The translations under genes and the position numbers were made by a program. This document shows, piece after piece, positions 1-11,236 of a stretch of DNA of 64,000 bases (positions within the stretch are counted from its first letter, which is position 1; each line of letters starts with the position of its first letter). Origin of the DNA: Hyphodiscus hymeniophilus (Eukaryota > Ascomycota > Leotiomycetes > Helotiales > Hyphodiscaceae); assembly GCA_016508695.1 (NCBI GenBank), contig VNKQ01000004.1, forward strand, positions 310,001 to 374,000, given 5' to 3'. Below the pieces are notes generated by a model. The model saw nothing but the letters and a program-made list of their open reading frames with translations, was not told the origin of the DNA and searched no databases.

Positions 1-1654
1 GTGGAAAATAAGACGCGGCGCCCTTTCTGTTGATGTCGAGACTTAAAGCATCTGGGATGTTTGTTTCCGGCTTGAATCTCTGTGTGTTCTATTGGCTGTT
101 GCAGGTTAGCTGAGAAACATGTTGACTTGCTTTGAATTGGGTTGCTTTGAGAGACAAGTAAGCTTTGGCGTCATGACTGACGCAGTAATGCTCAATTTAA
201 AGCCAAGTCTGTGGCTAAGAAGAATTAGATTAAGGGGTTGTTTGGAAAGATACATGACCACTTGATCTACTTGCCTTTGTAGCGATGACGTGCTGGAAAT
301 TTGAAGAATGGGCTTATAGTTGGTATAAGGTCGATTTTGAAGTAATTGGAGTATTGTAGGTTTTCAAAGATCAAATGGAGAAATGAGTCGAAATTGAAGA
401 TAGGAAATAGCGAGATAGACAATAACAGAATTCTTCAATAAGCTTTACCGGGTAAAAAAGAATAGAGCTAAGACTTCTGTTTTAGTTGCAGCTTATCTTA
501 AAAGAATAACAAAAAAAATCAGGTTGCTCTGGTCAAGCGGTGTTAATTAGAAAGGATATCTGGCTTACCGATTAGGCGCGAAGCCAACTTAAATTTACCA
601 AATGCCAAATTGCCTGGAGCCCACGGGCGTTACATAGCGGGTAATTAGTCCGCTATTGCAATTGTGTGCATATGCAGGACTTTCCCACAATTGCCCTTAC
701 CCAAGGGGCGCCATCGAACGAGTCTCTAGTTTAGGTTAGCCGTGTCCAAATTCGTAGCAAGTTCTGCCCGCAGCTTTACTCGCCTCCGAAGAGACATCCG
801 AAGATAAAGAGTGCGTCACCCAATTTGACCGGACAACGCCGAATGAACGGCGAGGTCTTAAACCAAGCAGAAGCTTGACATGGGTTCAGCCTGCGTAGCT
901 GGATTGTGAGACCGACATCTGGCCTGCAAGAAAAGGCGGCCTTGCGGGCTAGAATTGGAAACACTGCCTTAAGGTTTGGTAACTATGAGCTTGTTAGCAA
1001 AGTGCAAGGGTTAAGCAACAGAATTGCACCGCTCGACCAGAGCATGTTTGTGAAAAGTTAATTGGCTTTCACGTATCCACAATGATATAGGTAGTATCTT
1101 TAAGCCGAAGTAAGGCTGGTAATGCCGCGTTTAGAGGCGCGAAAGTGAAGTTGTTGACATTGAGATTAAGCGAGCCGATCCAGAAACAATAGCGGAGCAA
1201 CCCCAGAACGACAATCGCTATTACCCAAATGTATACTGCCAGTTGTCTATTAAGTTGTAAAGATGATATCCTAAATGCTGAAGCAGTTTCGAAGACTAAA
1301 AGGACCGAGAAGAGCATCTAGATGGATTAGTAGAAGGTGAGGCCCAACGCAGGTAATATCACGTGATAACTAACTGGAACGAAACTCGCTGCTGAATATA
1401 ACTCAAGAGCCACAGTCGAGAACCCGGACAATTTAATTAACGACCTTTCTGAGCTCGAAAGACTACGAGAAATGTCCTTCCCAAGTTACGATTTCTCACG
1501 TGGTAGGATGCGACTCCTGTTTCAAAAATGTGTCACCCGCAGGTCCTTTTTTGCGAACTCAACTCGGAACAACGGATCCCATGAACAAACACAACCAGAT
1601 TTAATATAGCATTAAACTTTATTCATCTTTATCAAATTGTTTATTCAAATCACA
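1..1654. other. Gene-free stretch upstream of the MYND-finger gene
   Basis: No convincing coding region is seen on either strand. The few open frames are short, compositionally random and have no splice-supported extension. The last 300 bases probably carry the promoter of the gene starting at 1655, including the palindrome at 1357-1368. Confidence 0.6.
1357..1368. promoter_or_regulatory. 12-bp perfect palindrome with CACGTG core
   Basis: The sequence TATCACGTGATA is a perfect inverted repeat centred on the E-box CACGTG, 287 bases upstream of the MYND-gene ATG. CACGTG is the known target of fungal bHLH factors (Cbf1 type). Two longer copies of the same core lie at 38034 and 49247. Function here is inferred from motif and position only. 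Confidence 0.45.
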
Positions 1655-2508
1655 ATGGAATCCTTTCCTTCCTTTCATGACCCCGCCAAGTTCCCCGCGT
1701 TTTCAACCATTCCTCTCGCAAATTCAAATCCAGATGCCACGATCGAGCCCTCACATGACAATACCTTTGAGTATTACATTTTCAACTCCAAGTATAAACA
1801 CCCTGATACTGACTCTGAGAGTAGTTCATCCTCGCTATACTACCTCATTGGCACGATCTCGGAAAACATGACGTTGGGAGCGAACCCAACATTCATCTGC
1901 AAAGATCGTGATACGGTGCCTTTCGCGGTCATGATCAAGCTAGATGAGTCCTCAAAAGGAGGCTTTGAGGTGAAAGCATACAAAAAGGGTCATACGATAG
2001 CGATTCGGGACGCCAAGAAGTATGGTGTTAAGGAGGGGAAGCAGGGGTTTGTTGAGACGACGACAGAGAAGATCAAGGTATGTTCGTGAAGTGGGGATCC
2101 ATTTCTTGTTTCAATGAGACGGATTGTGTAGAAGACGTGAAAATACTCAGAGCTCGGAAACATGGACGGATCTTAGCTGATTGAGATATCGTGTAACAGA
2201 TCATTCCAACAAAAGTAGAAACTTTGATTGGATTGAGCAGTGCCAAGGACTCTATAAGCAAAGATGGTGAGATGAATCAGAGTATGAGACGCTGTCAAGC
2301 TTGCTCGACGGAAAAGGAGTCGGATGAGCTGTCGCGGTGTAAAGGCTGTGAATCCGTATGGTACTGTGACAAGGTGAGAGAACCCACAGATGTACGAATA
2401 ATGAAGCTGACTTGGGTGCGGACCTGTCAAACAAAGGGTTGGAGTGAAAGAGGCCACAAGACTTATTGCAAGATTTTGGGAGCAGTAAAAGGATTGGAGT
2501 TGGAATGA
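1655..2508 (+). CDS. MYND zinc-finger protein
   Basis: Exons 1655-2077 and 2200-2508; the intron 2078-2199 is GTATGT...AACAG and joins in phase 0, giving 244 residues. The N-terminal 140 residues match nothing I recognise. The C-terminal third is a MYND zinc finger (protein-protein interaction module): CQAC, then CKGC, WYC, a later CQ, and HKTYC. The ligands are all present, but 16 residues separate WYCDK from TCQ where the family has almost none. That insertion coincides exactly with a 48-nt, stop-free segment (2374-2421) that starts with GTGAG and has a GCTGAC branch-like site but ends in GG rather than AG. The start is the first ATG; the same frame upstream has no earlier ATG. Its 3' end faces the GH13 gene 210 bases away. 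Confidence 0.7.
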
Positions 2509-2718
2509 GACGGTGATTACGGAAGTTGTGACTTTGATAAGCCTGATGCAAAGGCGCAAAAATGCAAACGATACACGAACCATACGCTCAATATTTACTT
2601 ATATTGTTACTACGCTTTAGCTATTGACAATAAATGCTGGTGACAATATGAAGATTTCAACCTGCTATTTTGGGGTTCTTTTCCATAAGCAATCTGCGTT
2701 GTCCTCCAGTGACCATGC

Positions 2719-4701
2719 TTAGATCTCCCTCCAATATGTATAGACCTTCGCTTCCCAATGCATCAATGGCTCATTACCAACCCATTCACTGGGAACATTG
2801 CGATTCTGAGTTACCTCTCTCCAATCATTCCTATTCCTCTGGGGCCAATTTTCCACGAAATATTGATCGCCAGGCGTATCCTCGTCCGAAAAATTCGCGA
2901 CGATTACAACTGGAGCTTGATCTTGACCACCACGCTGCCATGCCATAATTTTTCCTCCACGACTCTTATCAGTATGAATGAACTGAGTATCATTACCTCC
3001 CAGAGCTGGACAATTTTTCCTCAAGTTGACAAGGGACGCAACGAAGTTAAAGACACGTGTGCGCCAATCTTCCGCTTTGCGTTCATAATTGACCGGATCA
3101 GACTGCTTGCTTGACATGGGGAGATCCATTTGGTCGCAAAACTCTTCCCCAGCAAATATCATTGGGATTCCAACTGCAGTAAGGAAACATGCGAAAGCGA
3201 GCTTGGCCCGTCTTTCGACGTCGATAACTCCATTATCGTCCAAGAAATTGTAAAGACGCTCTTTCTGGTAGCCTCCGAAACCAGTTCCTTCTGTATCATG
3301 GGAAGTGATGTAGTTGACCACTTGAGCTCCATCAGTGAAAGGATAGTCACTGTCCAGTGTGCAATTGGCCATCTTTCGCACCGTCCATTCAAAGTTATCG
3401 CCTACGTTTTGTCCTAAGATTACTGCTCGGAGACGACCCTGAAATGGCTCATTCCAGAGGGCATTAAGAGTTCCACCGGTGATCAGGTCCAGCGGGACAC
3501 TAAGCTCTTCACCAATGACGAGAAATTTTGCATCAGAGGCGGAGGGATACCTGGACCGATACAGTGACCAGGCCGCCTCTTTGTATGTTCTCAAAAAATC
3601 GTAATTGCCGATGTTGTTAACGCAGTCAAGCCTGAGCCCACCCACTCCAAAGTCTGACATCCATCGATGAAGATGTCCTTGGTGAAATGACCAGGCAGGG
3701 TGAATATTGACCGTCTTGCCAGATTGTGGGTCATAGCCATTAGTGTTTTGGATGTAACGCCAAAGTCTTCCACCCCAACCGTTCCTCATCCCTTCGCTGT
3801 GGCATTGGTAGCTGTCAGGATTGCTTGCCTCCGCGTTAGGATCAAGGTGAAACTGATCGAAGGCAATATATCCATACGGATCGTGTCCAAAAGCCATCAC
3901 GACGTCCGTGAAGAAACTGATGTTCATTCCGTGGATGAACTCCACCAGCTTTGTCAAATCAGAAGAACTTCCTAGGTCATAGTCTGGAGTAAAATAATGA
4001 GCAGTCGCATATCCCCATTGGTCCAATGGCTTTGCATCCGCAGCAGGAAGTAGTTCAAGCACATTTGTGCCCAAGTCGGCCAAAATTGCTTCATGAGCTA
4101 TTGATGGGATATCGCTGAATCTGTCTCCAACAGTTGTGCTGTCAAACAGAGCGAGGACATCAGTGAACGTGCCAGCTTCAACTTGAACTCCTCCTACCGT
4201 CTTGTACCTAGCCCAGGACGTCGGAAGCTCATAGATTACGACCTTGTTGTTGTCTGGAATGGCGTCTTGCGTCGGTATCAGAACTGGAGGGGGTTCATTT
4301 CCATCAATATCACAAGGCCACAGCTTTCCATCTCGAAATCTAATCACAGCAGCTGGCTGGACAGCTTCGTCTCGACTATTTGTGACCCTGTAATCTACTG
4401 TATATGCAAGTGGATCGGTGACGAGAAAGGTACCAAGATTGCTGGATGAGGTGTCTGTGATCTCGAAGTAATAGTAATAGATGGTGTTGTTTTGCAATGG
4501 AGGGGTAATGCTGTTTGGATCGAGCTCCCATAAGTCTAGTAAGTCGCTGTTGCAAAGTGAAACGGTGCAAACAGGATTGAATACAGCTGGCGAACCAGCT
4601 GCAAATGTACCGAGAACAAGTAGGGGAGCATGCGTCTGTGCTGCCCCCGGAATCCAAAGCACAAATTTCTCATTACGCCGTTGAAGGAGATCGAAGGCCA
4701 T
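2719..4701 (-). CDS. Glycoside hydrolase family 13 protein (branching/pullulanase-like)
   Basis: Single exon, 660 residues. An N-terminal beta-sandwich region (about 1-130) resembles the CBM48/E-set module of branching and debranching enzymes, and is followed by an alpha-amylase-type barrel. The four GH13 motifs are visible: DVVMAFGHD near 265-274, GLRLDC near 355-360 with the nucleophile Asp, VIGEE near 395-399 with the acid/base Glu, and ITSHDTEG near 465-472 with the transition-state-stabilising Asp. There is no signal peptide, so an intracellular enzyme acting on glycogen or another alpha-glucan is likely. The exact specificity (branching, debranching or maltooligosyl-trehalose type) cannot be settled by eye. 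The ATG at 4701 is chosen because the only in-frame extension upstream is a GTG codon. It converges on the MYND gene. Confidence 0.85.
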   Translation of the reverse strand: MAFDLLQRRNEKFVLWIPGAAQTHAPLLVLGTFAAGSPAVFNPVCTVSLCNSDLLDLWELDPNSITPPLQNNTIYYYYFEITDTSSSNLGTFLVTDPLAYTVDYRVTNSRDEAVQPAAVIRFRDGKLWPCDIDGNEPPPVLIPTQDAIPDNNKVVIYELPTSWARYKTVGGVQVEAGTFTDVLALFDSTTVGDRFSDIPSIAHEAILADLGTNVLELLPAADAKPLDQWGYATAHYFTPDYDLGSSSDLTKLVEFIHGMNISFFTDVVMAFGHDPYGYIAFDQFHLDPNAEASNPDSYQCHSEGMRNGWGGRLWRYIQNTNGYDPQSGKTVNIHPAWSFHQGHLHRWMSDFGVGGLRLDCVNNIGNYDFLRTYKEAAWSLYRSRYPSASDAKFLVIGEELSVPLDLITGGTLNALWNEPFQGRLRAVILGQNVGDNFEWTVRKMANCTLDSDYPFTDGAQVVNYITSHDTEGTGFGGYQKERLYNFLDDNGVIDVERRAKLAFACFLTAVGIPMIFAGEEFCDQMDLPMSSKQSDPVNYERKAEDWRTRVFNFVASLVNLRKNCPALGGNDTQFIHTDKSRGGKIMAWQRGGQDQAPVVIVANFSDEDTPGDQYFVENWPQRNRNDWREVTQNRNVPSEWVGNEPLMHWEAKVYTYWREI

Positions 4702-5490
4702 CACAATATAAGTGTGGAGAGTGTTCGAGAGGGTGAATTGGGAAAAGCCAGCTGCTCCTAGGTAGCTTTAGTGACTCAATATATGAAAGTCTGATTGGTT
4801 CCTGTCAGAGAGTGTTGAGAACGGAAAGTTGGCGAGAAGGAGATCAATTATGGAAGTAGCAGTGGAGTTGGTGACCAATATCGTTTTCGGAAGGTGCAAT
4901 AACAACAGCAAAACAAAGCTGCACTGACTAGGCAAGGCGGTGCAGTTGACATTGTAGGAGCAGCTGCTTTCTTGACATGGAAAGAATATGTCAAAAGTAG
5001 AATAACTCAAGAGATATATGAGGGAACATGAAGGGTGCTACACTGGTCGTTCGTTGTGGAGCTGAAAAGACAACAAGCCGCATCTGCAGCGATGTGATTC
5101 TCATTGCAGGAGCCAGAATGTGGCACCCAGCCGCTGCTGAATTGCGGACGGGTAGTCATAATCAACTCGAATTGATTGGTGGTTACAAGTCCGTCAAGCT
5201 TGTATTCATCCCACCTGAGAGCATTGACATGGGTTACAGAAGAGCTCCAGTGGTAGATGGTGGAACGCCACAGCGTCGCAATTCGAGAAATGCCTGCCAC
5301 CTTACCCCACGGTCCGCCAAACTCTTGGTTGTGGATAGAAAGGATAAAAACAGTACCGCCGACTTGTTCCAAAACTTTAGTACAATATAACCTACATCGT
5401 GAGTGAGGTGACCGTACATCCCGCCCTTCCAGCCCATACTCCTACACAATCAACGTCGTTCAATCAGTCATAACGCCTTGCTATGCAAAA
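4702..5490. other. Intergenic region between GH13 and Sea3 genes
   Basis: It holds the GH13 promoter (right of 4701, minus strand) and the 3' flank of the Sea3 gene. Overlapping open frames of about 120 codons on opposite strands at 5007-5390 have no recognisable motifs and mutually shadow each other. I see no real gene. Confidence 0.5.
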
Positions 5491-8400
5491 TTAAAGCAAA
5501 ACCTCCCTCAGGCTACTGGGCTTCTTCTTACCGCCGCTCATGCCCCAATCGCCTGTCCTAACCTGGCCGAACCTTTTGCTCAACGTCGAGTATCCCCTTC
5601 CAAGGCCACCACTGGGAACATTAACATCTTCCCAATCGCCATTCTCCCGACCGTCCCAATCTTCCAATCGTTCCTCGCTACTACCCCTTGGCCGATCCAT
5701 CAATCTCATCTTCTCAATAGCACTCATCATGACCTCCCAAGATTCTACAATTCCCCGGCCAGCTTTCTGCCCACAATCGCAGTCACAACCACCGGGACAA
5801 TCCGTACTGCCATAGGAGTGGTATTCTTCAAGGCAGTGCTGATGTGCTGCGCATCCACAAGACAGACAGGGAGTAAAGACTGCGCTGATGGGCTCCATAC
5901 AAACCGTACACCGGAGTTGACGTTGTATGACCTCGCAGCGGTCGCAACGACCGACTGCTCCACCCGCTGTGCCAGAAACAAGAGGTTCAAGGCGAGACTC
6001 GTGTTTGAGACAATACCCTGTTACATCAAGACCTTGGGGAGACAATGGTCCACTAATATTCTGCCTTTTGCCAAGAAGAATAGGAGACGGCGGTGATACT
6101 TCGTGATTAGTATGGTTCGTATCATTAGACAAGATTGAGCCCGCATAAGACTTGGTGTCTGGTATTTCCACTTCTGTGAAATAATCCTTGAGTTCATTGA
6201 ATTTGAGGATTTCCAAGCGGGCCAGAGGATGACCCCAAATATAGAGAAGCTCGGCATAAGACTTTCGGTAACTTGCGTAAAGTGGCGTGCTGCCTGGGTC
6301 CAGCAATGCTGTGCTCATGCAGCCTTCATCGTCGAAAGCGTTCTGATTCTCCATAGTGACGTTGATTCCGTCACAGACTGCAGACCTTCCATCGTCTTTC
6401 GTGCTCTCATCATCTGAGTACGAAGATCTCTGGATTGCCACTTGCTCCTTTACACTTCCAAGCACAGTTGTGTTTCCCCATGTGATAGCACTTGGAGCTA
6501 AGGAACTCAACATGTTTTCCACAGGACTGGGCCGCTTTCGATTGGGTGGTGGATTAGGAGGTGATGAGGCCATCGAGAAGGGTCGAGAGAAGCTCGCAGC
6601 AAAGCTGGAGGCAATACCGGAGTTGGCACGTCGGAAGCTGCGAGGATTCTCCGGCGATGTCGACAAGCTTTGTGTTTGCTGGTTGAGATGTTCTGAGCTC
6701 GCGCGGTTCGATCTCAATGGAGGGGTCTCGCCACAAGAATATGACGCTGATGCAGGTTCACTTCCCCAAGCTCCATTCGATGAACCCATCGATCCATATA
6801 GACCTGAGGGTGTTTGGGACATTTTCGGTGTCGAGACTGAAGAGTGGATAGGTGTGCGCTGGTACATGCTCCACACTGCTATGTCGGTGGGAAAGTAGTC
6901 TAGCGAGAATGCAGGTGTCTTCATAGTGAGCGGAGTCTGGGGCTGGGTCAATACGATCTCCGCATGAGAGATCGCGTCTTCCGAAACGGGCTCGCTGAAG
7001 AGACAAGAAAGCATAGCAAGCATTTGCACATCAGCAAGCTGCTCGAAGTAGACAAATAAGTCACTAATGAGCTCTTTTGCGAGAGGACTTGTCCCCCATT
7101 TCACTCGACCTGAGAGTCTACTTCGTTGGGTAACGTCATTGTAGGAAACATCAATCCCACTGTCAGAGCCACTGTCTTCGCGACGATATTTGAGGGCGTC
7201 TTTTGCGATTACTAAGATTGGTTCTCGACGATGCGTCTGATCAAGAATTTCGAGAGGCACTTCGTTGTGCAAAAGCATTGAAGCATACCTCCAAATATCT
7301 GCAAGATCCATGAAGCCGTTCTTTTCTGAGACTTCAGCATTACGTTCGCACACTTCAGGACCGTCTCCAAAGATGGCATACTCTGCTGCGAGCTGGGGTT
7401 TGGATGGCAAAATATCACAAACGTTGTGCAGGGAGATGATGTTTCTTGGTTTTAGTGTTCGAGATCTTCCCAGGCCAGTGCCTGTTCCAGTGTTTGTACC
7501 AGTGCCAGCAGCGCTGGACTTTTGTGACTGCAAGGTAGGTGAAGCTTGTGTGTAAGGACGGCGAGTAGATCGACGAAAGTAATCAGACATGGGGAAACGG
7601 GCAATGCGGAACTGCTCTGAGTCGGAATCGCTAGAGGTTGATAGATCAGAATCATCCGAAGCGTCCGAATCCGTTCTGAGGCCTGATGCCACTGACATAG
7701 TTTTGTTACGGGGTACAGGAGAGCTGTTGTTGTTCAGTCGACCGAAAGTCTCGAAAACGGGCTCCCCCTTCGACCTCGCGTTGTTTTTAACTACTAACGT
7801 CTCAAGGAGTGACTTGACTTTATCTTCCTTCGGCGGGAAGAAGCAAGCAAGCTTGCCATTTGCTGAGAATCTAGCGCCACAAAGTCTAGGTAAAGGCACG
7901 TTGGCGTTCCGACTCACAGCGCCTAGCATATCCTCCGTGGCACTGGAGTCGAGTTCCTGCGACATCATTGCAGAAGCACCAGCGGGAATATCCGCATCTT
8001 CATCATCACTGGAACTCTCATCTGCAAGACCGTCCAGGTCGTCGTCGTCGTCCATATCATCGATATCTTTGAAGAAGATAGTGCTGCTCTCGAGATCAAC
8101 TTCTCCAAGAAGATAGCACAGTGCAGCCTCCAAACAACCCTGTTTCCGAGACACAAATCCCACGGCTATCTGTTTGACCTCCTTGTTGAGCTTGTGGTGT
8201 ATGTCATCTGACATGAGCGACGTCTTGCCGAGGGTGAAAGTCGGCGCTTTTATTTCAGGGTACTGATCAGGGAAGGAAACAGTGACCCTTATGTAGATCG
8301 GAATACCATCTTCACCCCAAGGACCATTCATCGAGACGATTATCGTTCGTTTGTCCATATCCACATCATCGAATGTTATCTTTGGTAGTTGTTCATGGAT

Positions 8401-9957
8401 TCGAATTATCTCGTCATGCAAACTTTCCGGGTCATCCCAGTCTCCGTCTTCCTGGAACTCGGGATTCAAAAGTGATAGCCTCCTTGACGATGGACGTTTC
8501 TGTTGTGTGGAACCATTCTCTTGCTTCGAAAATTTGATACCACTCATCCAGCCAATCTGCTTCTGGTTTTGATCGTCAAGTTTCAAGGACTTGTCTTTGC
8601 CTTTCATAGCAGGCGCTCGAATCACCGTGCTATTGCGATTCGTATGAGGTAGAGACATTTTCTTCATGCCTACGCTTAATGCACTCAATTTTAGGCCAGA
8701 GCTCCCCGGACGGGGCCCCGTGATTGTAGCATTCTTCTTCTCGCTGCTGTTATTCTCGACAGTACGGAACGTCTTGTAGACTGCGCCCTTGCGGGTCATG
8801 TTCAACTTTTTGCGGACTTCGCTGCCCTTCACATAACCAACGCTTTCTAAAACATTCGGGTCAACATGCTGAAGTCGCAAATGGTTGTCCTCTCCCCAGG
8901 AAACAAGTTGGAATTCTCGGTTGTCAACTCCATCCGCAATGCCCCCCCGACTTCGCCATAAGAAATCTTTAACTTTGTGGTTCCCATGCCCGGAAAAAGT
9001 CATCACTGTCGGGGCAGCATAGTCATGTGCTTCTCCCTCCTTAAGTCGACGCTCATAGAGGTGGAGATTTCCTGGACTGTCTTGGGGCATGGCCAAAAGC
9101 CCCCATCCGAAGGGAGTATGTCGAGCTCGCCATACAGGGAAATCAGTCCGAATGATGCGTTCAGGTTCGTCTACATCATTTCCATAGTCCCAGAATTTGA
9201 TGCTCTTGTCCAAGGAGCAGGTTACAACTCCTGTTGCTCGCGTACGATTCCAATCAACGCCATAGATCTTCGATTCGTGTGCATTGATTGACCTCAGAGG
9301 TGTGGCACCTTTCCGATCATCCCATATCCGTAGCCACCTATCATGGGAAGAAGCAAGAATATGAGAATCCTGGCGATTGTATTTTACTTGTGTTGCTCCA
9401 GCAAACCAGTCGCAGAAGGTCAAGACTGCCTGCCTAGGCCTACGCAGATCCCAACAATGCACATATCCGTCTACCGCACATGTTGCAAGAACATCTGGGT
9501 GATGCGCAGAGAAGTTGATATCCGTGATAGCTCGTGTGTGCCCGTGGAGTGTATGTTCAATAGCGCCCTGAGAGGCGTCCTCTTGCATGTTCAAATTCCA
9601 CACCAATGCCTTCTGGTTCGCTGTACTGACAACCCAGTAGTCCCGCGCTGCAAAAGGGGACCATTGCACATCGGCTACAAGCCATGGAAGACCATGTCGA
9701 AGATGGCGGGGAGGATTCAGAGGGGAATCGAGATCAATAATATCAAGGCCATCGGTGCTGTTGTAAATATATGAGCCTTGGATGATCAATGTTTAGGAAT
9801 CTGGAGGTGCGTACGATGCAAGAGCAACATCTCTACCAGAGGGGGAGATCGTTGCAGATCCAACTTTGCGATCGACCTGGATTGACACATCTGCCTCGAA
9901 TGTTGTGCTATCGAAAGCAGACTTTATGCTTTTCCCTTTCCTCGACTCGTCCATCAT
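5491..9957 (-). CDS. MTC5: SEA/GATOR complex subunit Sea3 (WDR59 homolog), WD40-RWD-RING
   Basis: Exons 9957-9815 and 9757-5491; the 57-bp intron 9758-9814 is GTACGC...AACAG, giving 1469 residues. The short first exon supplies the opening strand of the propeller and joins exactly at the serine before TDGLDIIDLD. Domains in order: a WD40 propeller (about 48-370), an RWD domain (about 480-600), long Ser-rich linkers, and a C-terminal cysteine-rich RING-like domain with CDRC, CTVC, CLSCGC, HQHC and CDCDC. This WD40-RWD-RING order is that of yeast Mtc5/Sea3 and human WDR59, a subunit of the vacuole-associated SEACAT/GATOR2 complex that relays amino-acid status to TORC1. It is divergently transcribed from UBC13 across 655 bases. 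Two ATGs open the frame; the first is used. Confidence 0.9.
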
Positions 9958-10612
9958 ATTAGTGCTCAATTATCTGGATCACCATTCTCTGGACTCCAGA
10001 TTCAAGTCAAGGGTGTACGATCTGGTGACCCAATGCGAGCTTCCGTTGCGCATGGTGTCACAAGAAGCACAGGGAAGAGCTATGATTTCTGATGCAACTT
10101 CCAGAGAGTACCAACAACATCTGCGATTAAACGAAATATGGTAGAAGACTATATTAACACACTTGTCTTGTGATGTACGGAGGTAAAGCATCTGCATCGC
10201 AAGTGAAGCTCATCAAGAACTCTTCCAGGACTAGCGCCGGGCGGGATAAGTATCCCGTCAGCCGATGGGGCCTCGAAACAAACATCGTGAGCTTCAACCT
10301 GCCTCTTTGAAATACCTCACATTCCTTGATACGGCTGATAGACAGTGACTCACCAAATCTTTCAGTACAGATTGCTCGCTACTTGAAGCTGATTCTGGAG
10401 ACCTTTGGGCTTGCGCACAGGGCAGACGATCGTATCCCTAATTCATGCTTCTTATCTAGTCGCAACTAAGAGATTTGAATCTGCCTCGTACACCCTCGTC
10501 TCTTCGTGCCGCATTCGACCTCGAGTACCGACTTTGCTATCTCAAAATCACCGCGCAGACAACTCAGACTCCAAACATCTCTACGGCCACCGCAGGTGAC
10601 AGCTTACTCGAT
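9958..10612. promoter_or_regulatory. Bidirectional promoter region, Sea3 / UBC13
   Basis: This 655-bp gap separates the ATGs of two divergent conserved genes, so both promoters must lie here. No coding sequence is supported. No specific TATA element or operator could be assigned confidently. Confidence 0.5.
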
Positions 10613-11236
10613 ATGGCGGCGCTTCCAAAACGGATCATCAAGGAGACAGAGAGGTTGATGGCAGAGCCGTAAGCATTCACTTCACATATTTACGCCTCAT
10701 ATATCTGATAGGGTGTCATCAAGTGTCCCTGGTATCAGCGCAGTTCCACACGAAGATAACCTCAGATATTTCGACGTCTCGATACATGGTCCCTCCCAGT
10801 CTCCATACGAAGGTAGCCACTGCAGATGTTCCAGGATTGTTTAAGCCGCTGACTTTTGCAGGTGGTATCTTCAAACTGGAGCTGTTTCTCCCTGATGACT
10901 ACCCTATGACTCCACCGAAGATTCGCTTCCTGACCAAGATCTACCATCCAAATATTGACAAGCTCGGTCGTATCTGTCTCGACGTGCTCAAGAGTATGTC
11001 GCGAACTGCTATCATCTATCGTATTTGAGCCAGACTTCCAGCTAACGCTTACCTCCACAGGTAACTGGTCTCCCGCCCTCCAAATCCGAACCATCCTTCT
11101 CTCAATCCAAGCTCTACTTGGTGCACCAAACCCGGATGATCCCCTCGCGCCCGATGTTGCAAAGCGATGGAAGGAGGATGAGCCTGCAGCCATTGCAACT
11201 GCAAAAGAGTGGACCAGGACTCATGCAATGACATAA
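10613..11236 (+). CDS. UBC13: Ubiquitin-conjugating enzyme E2, Ubc13 (K63-chain type)
   Basis: Four exons: 10613-10668, 10724-10812, 10862-10993 and 11061-11236, with introns of 55, 49 and 67 bp. The product is 150 residues, the normal length for Ubc13. It opens MAALPKRIIKETERLM, contains the HPNIDKLGRICLDVLK stretch with the active-site Cys, and then NWSPALQIRTILLSIQALL, all hallmarks of the Ubc13/UBE2N family. With its Mms2 partner it builds K63-linked ubiquitin chains in post-replication repair. The splice boundaries are fixed by reading-frame phase and by uninterrupted family sequence. It starts head to head with the Sea3 gene. Confidence 0.95.

Noticed and set aside
5007..5390. Overlapping 120-codon frames on both strands upstream of GH13
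   Set aside because: No motif, no splice support, and each is the shadow of the other; lies in intergenic DNA.
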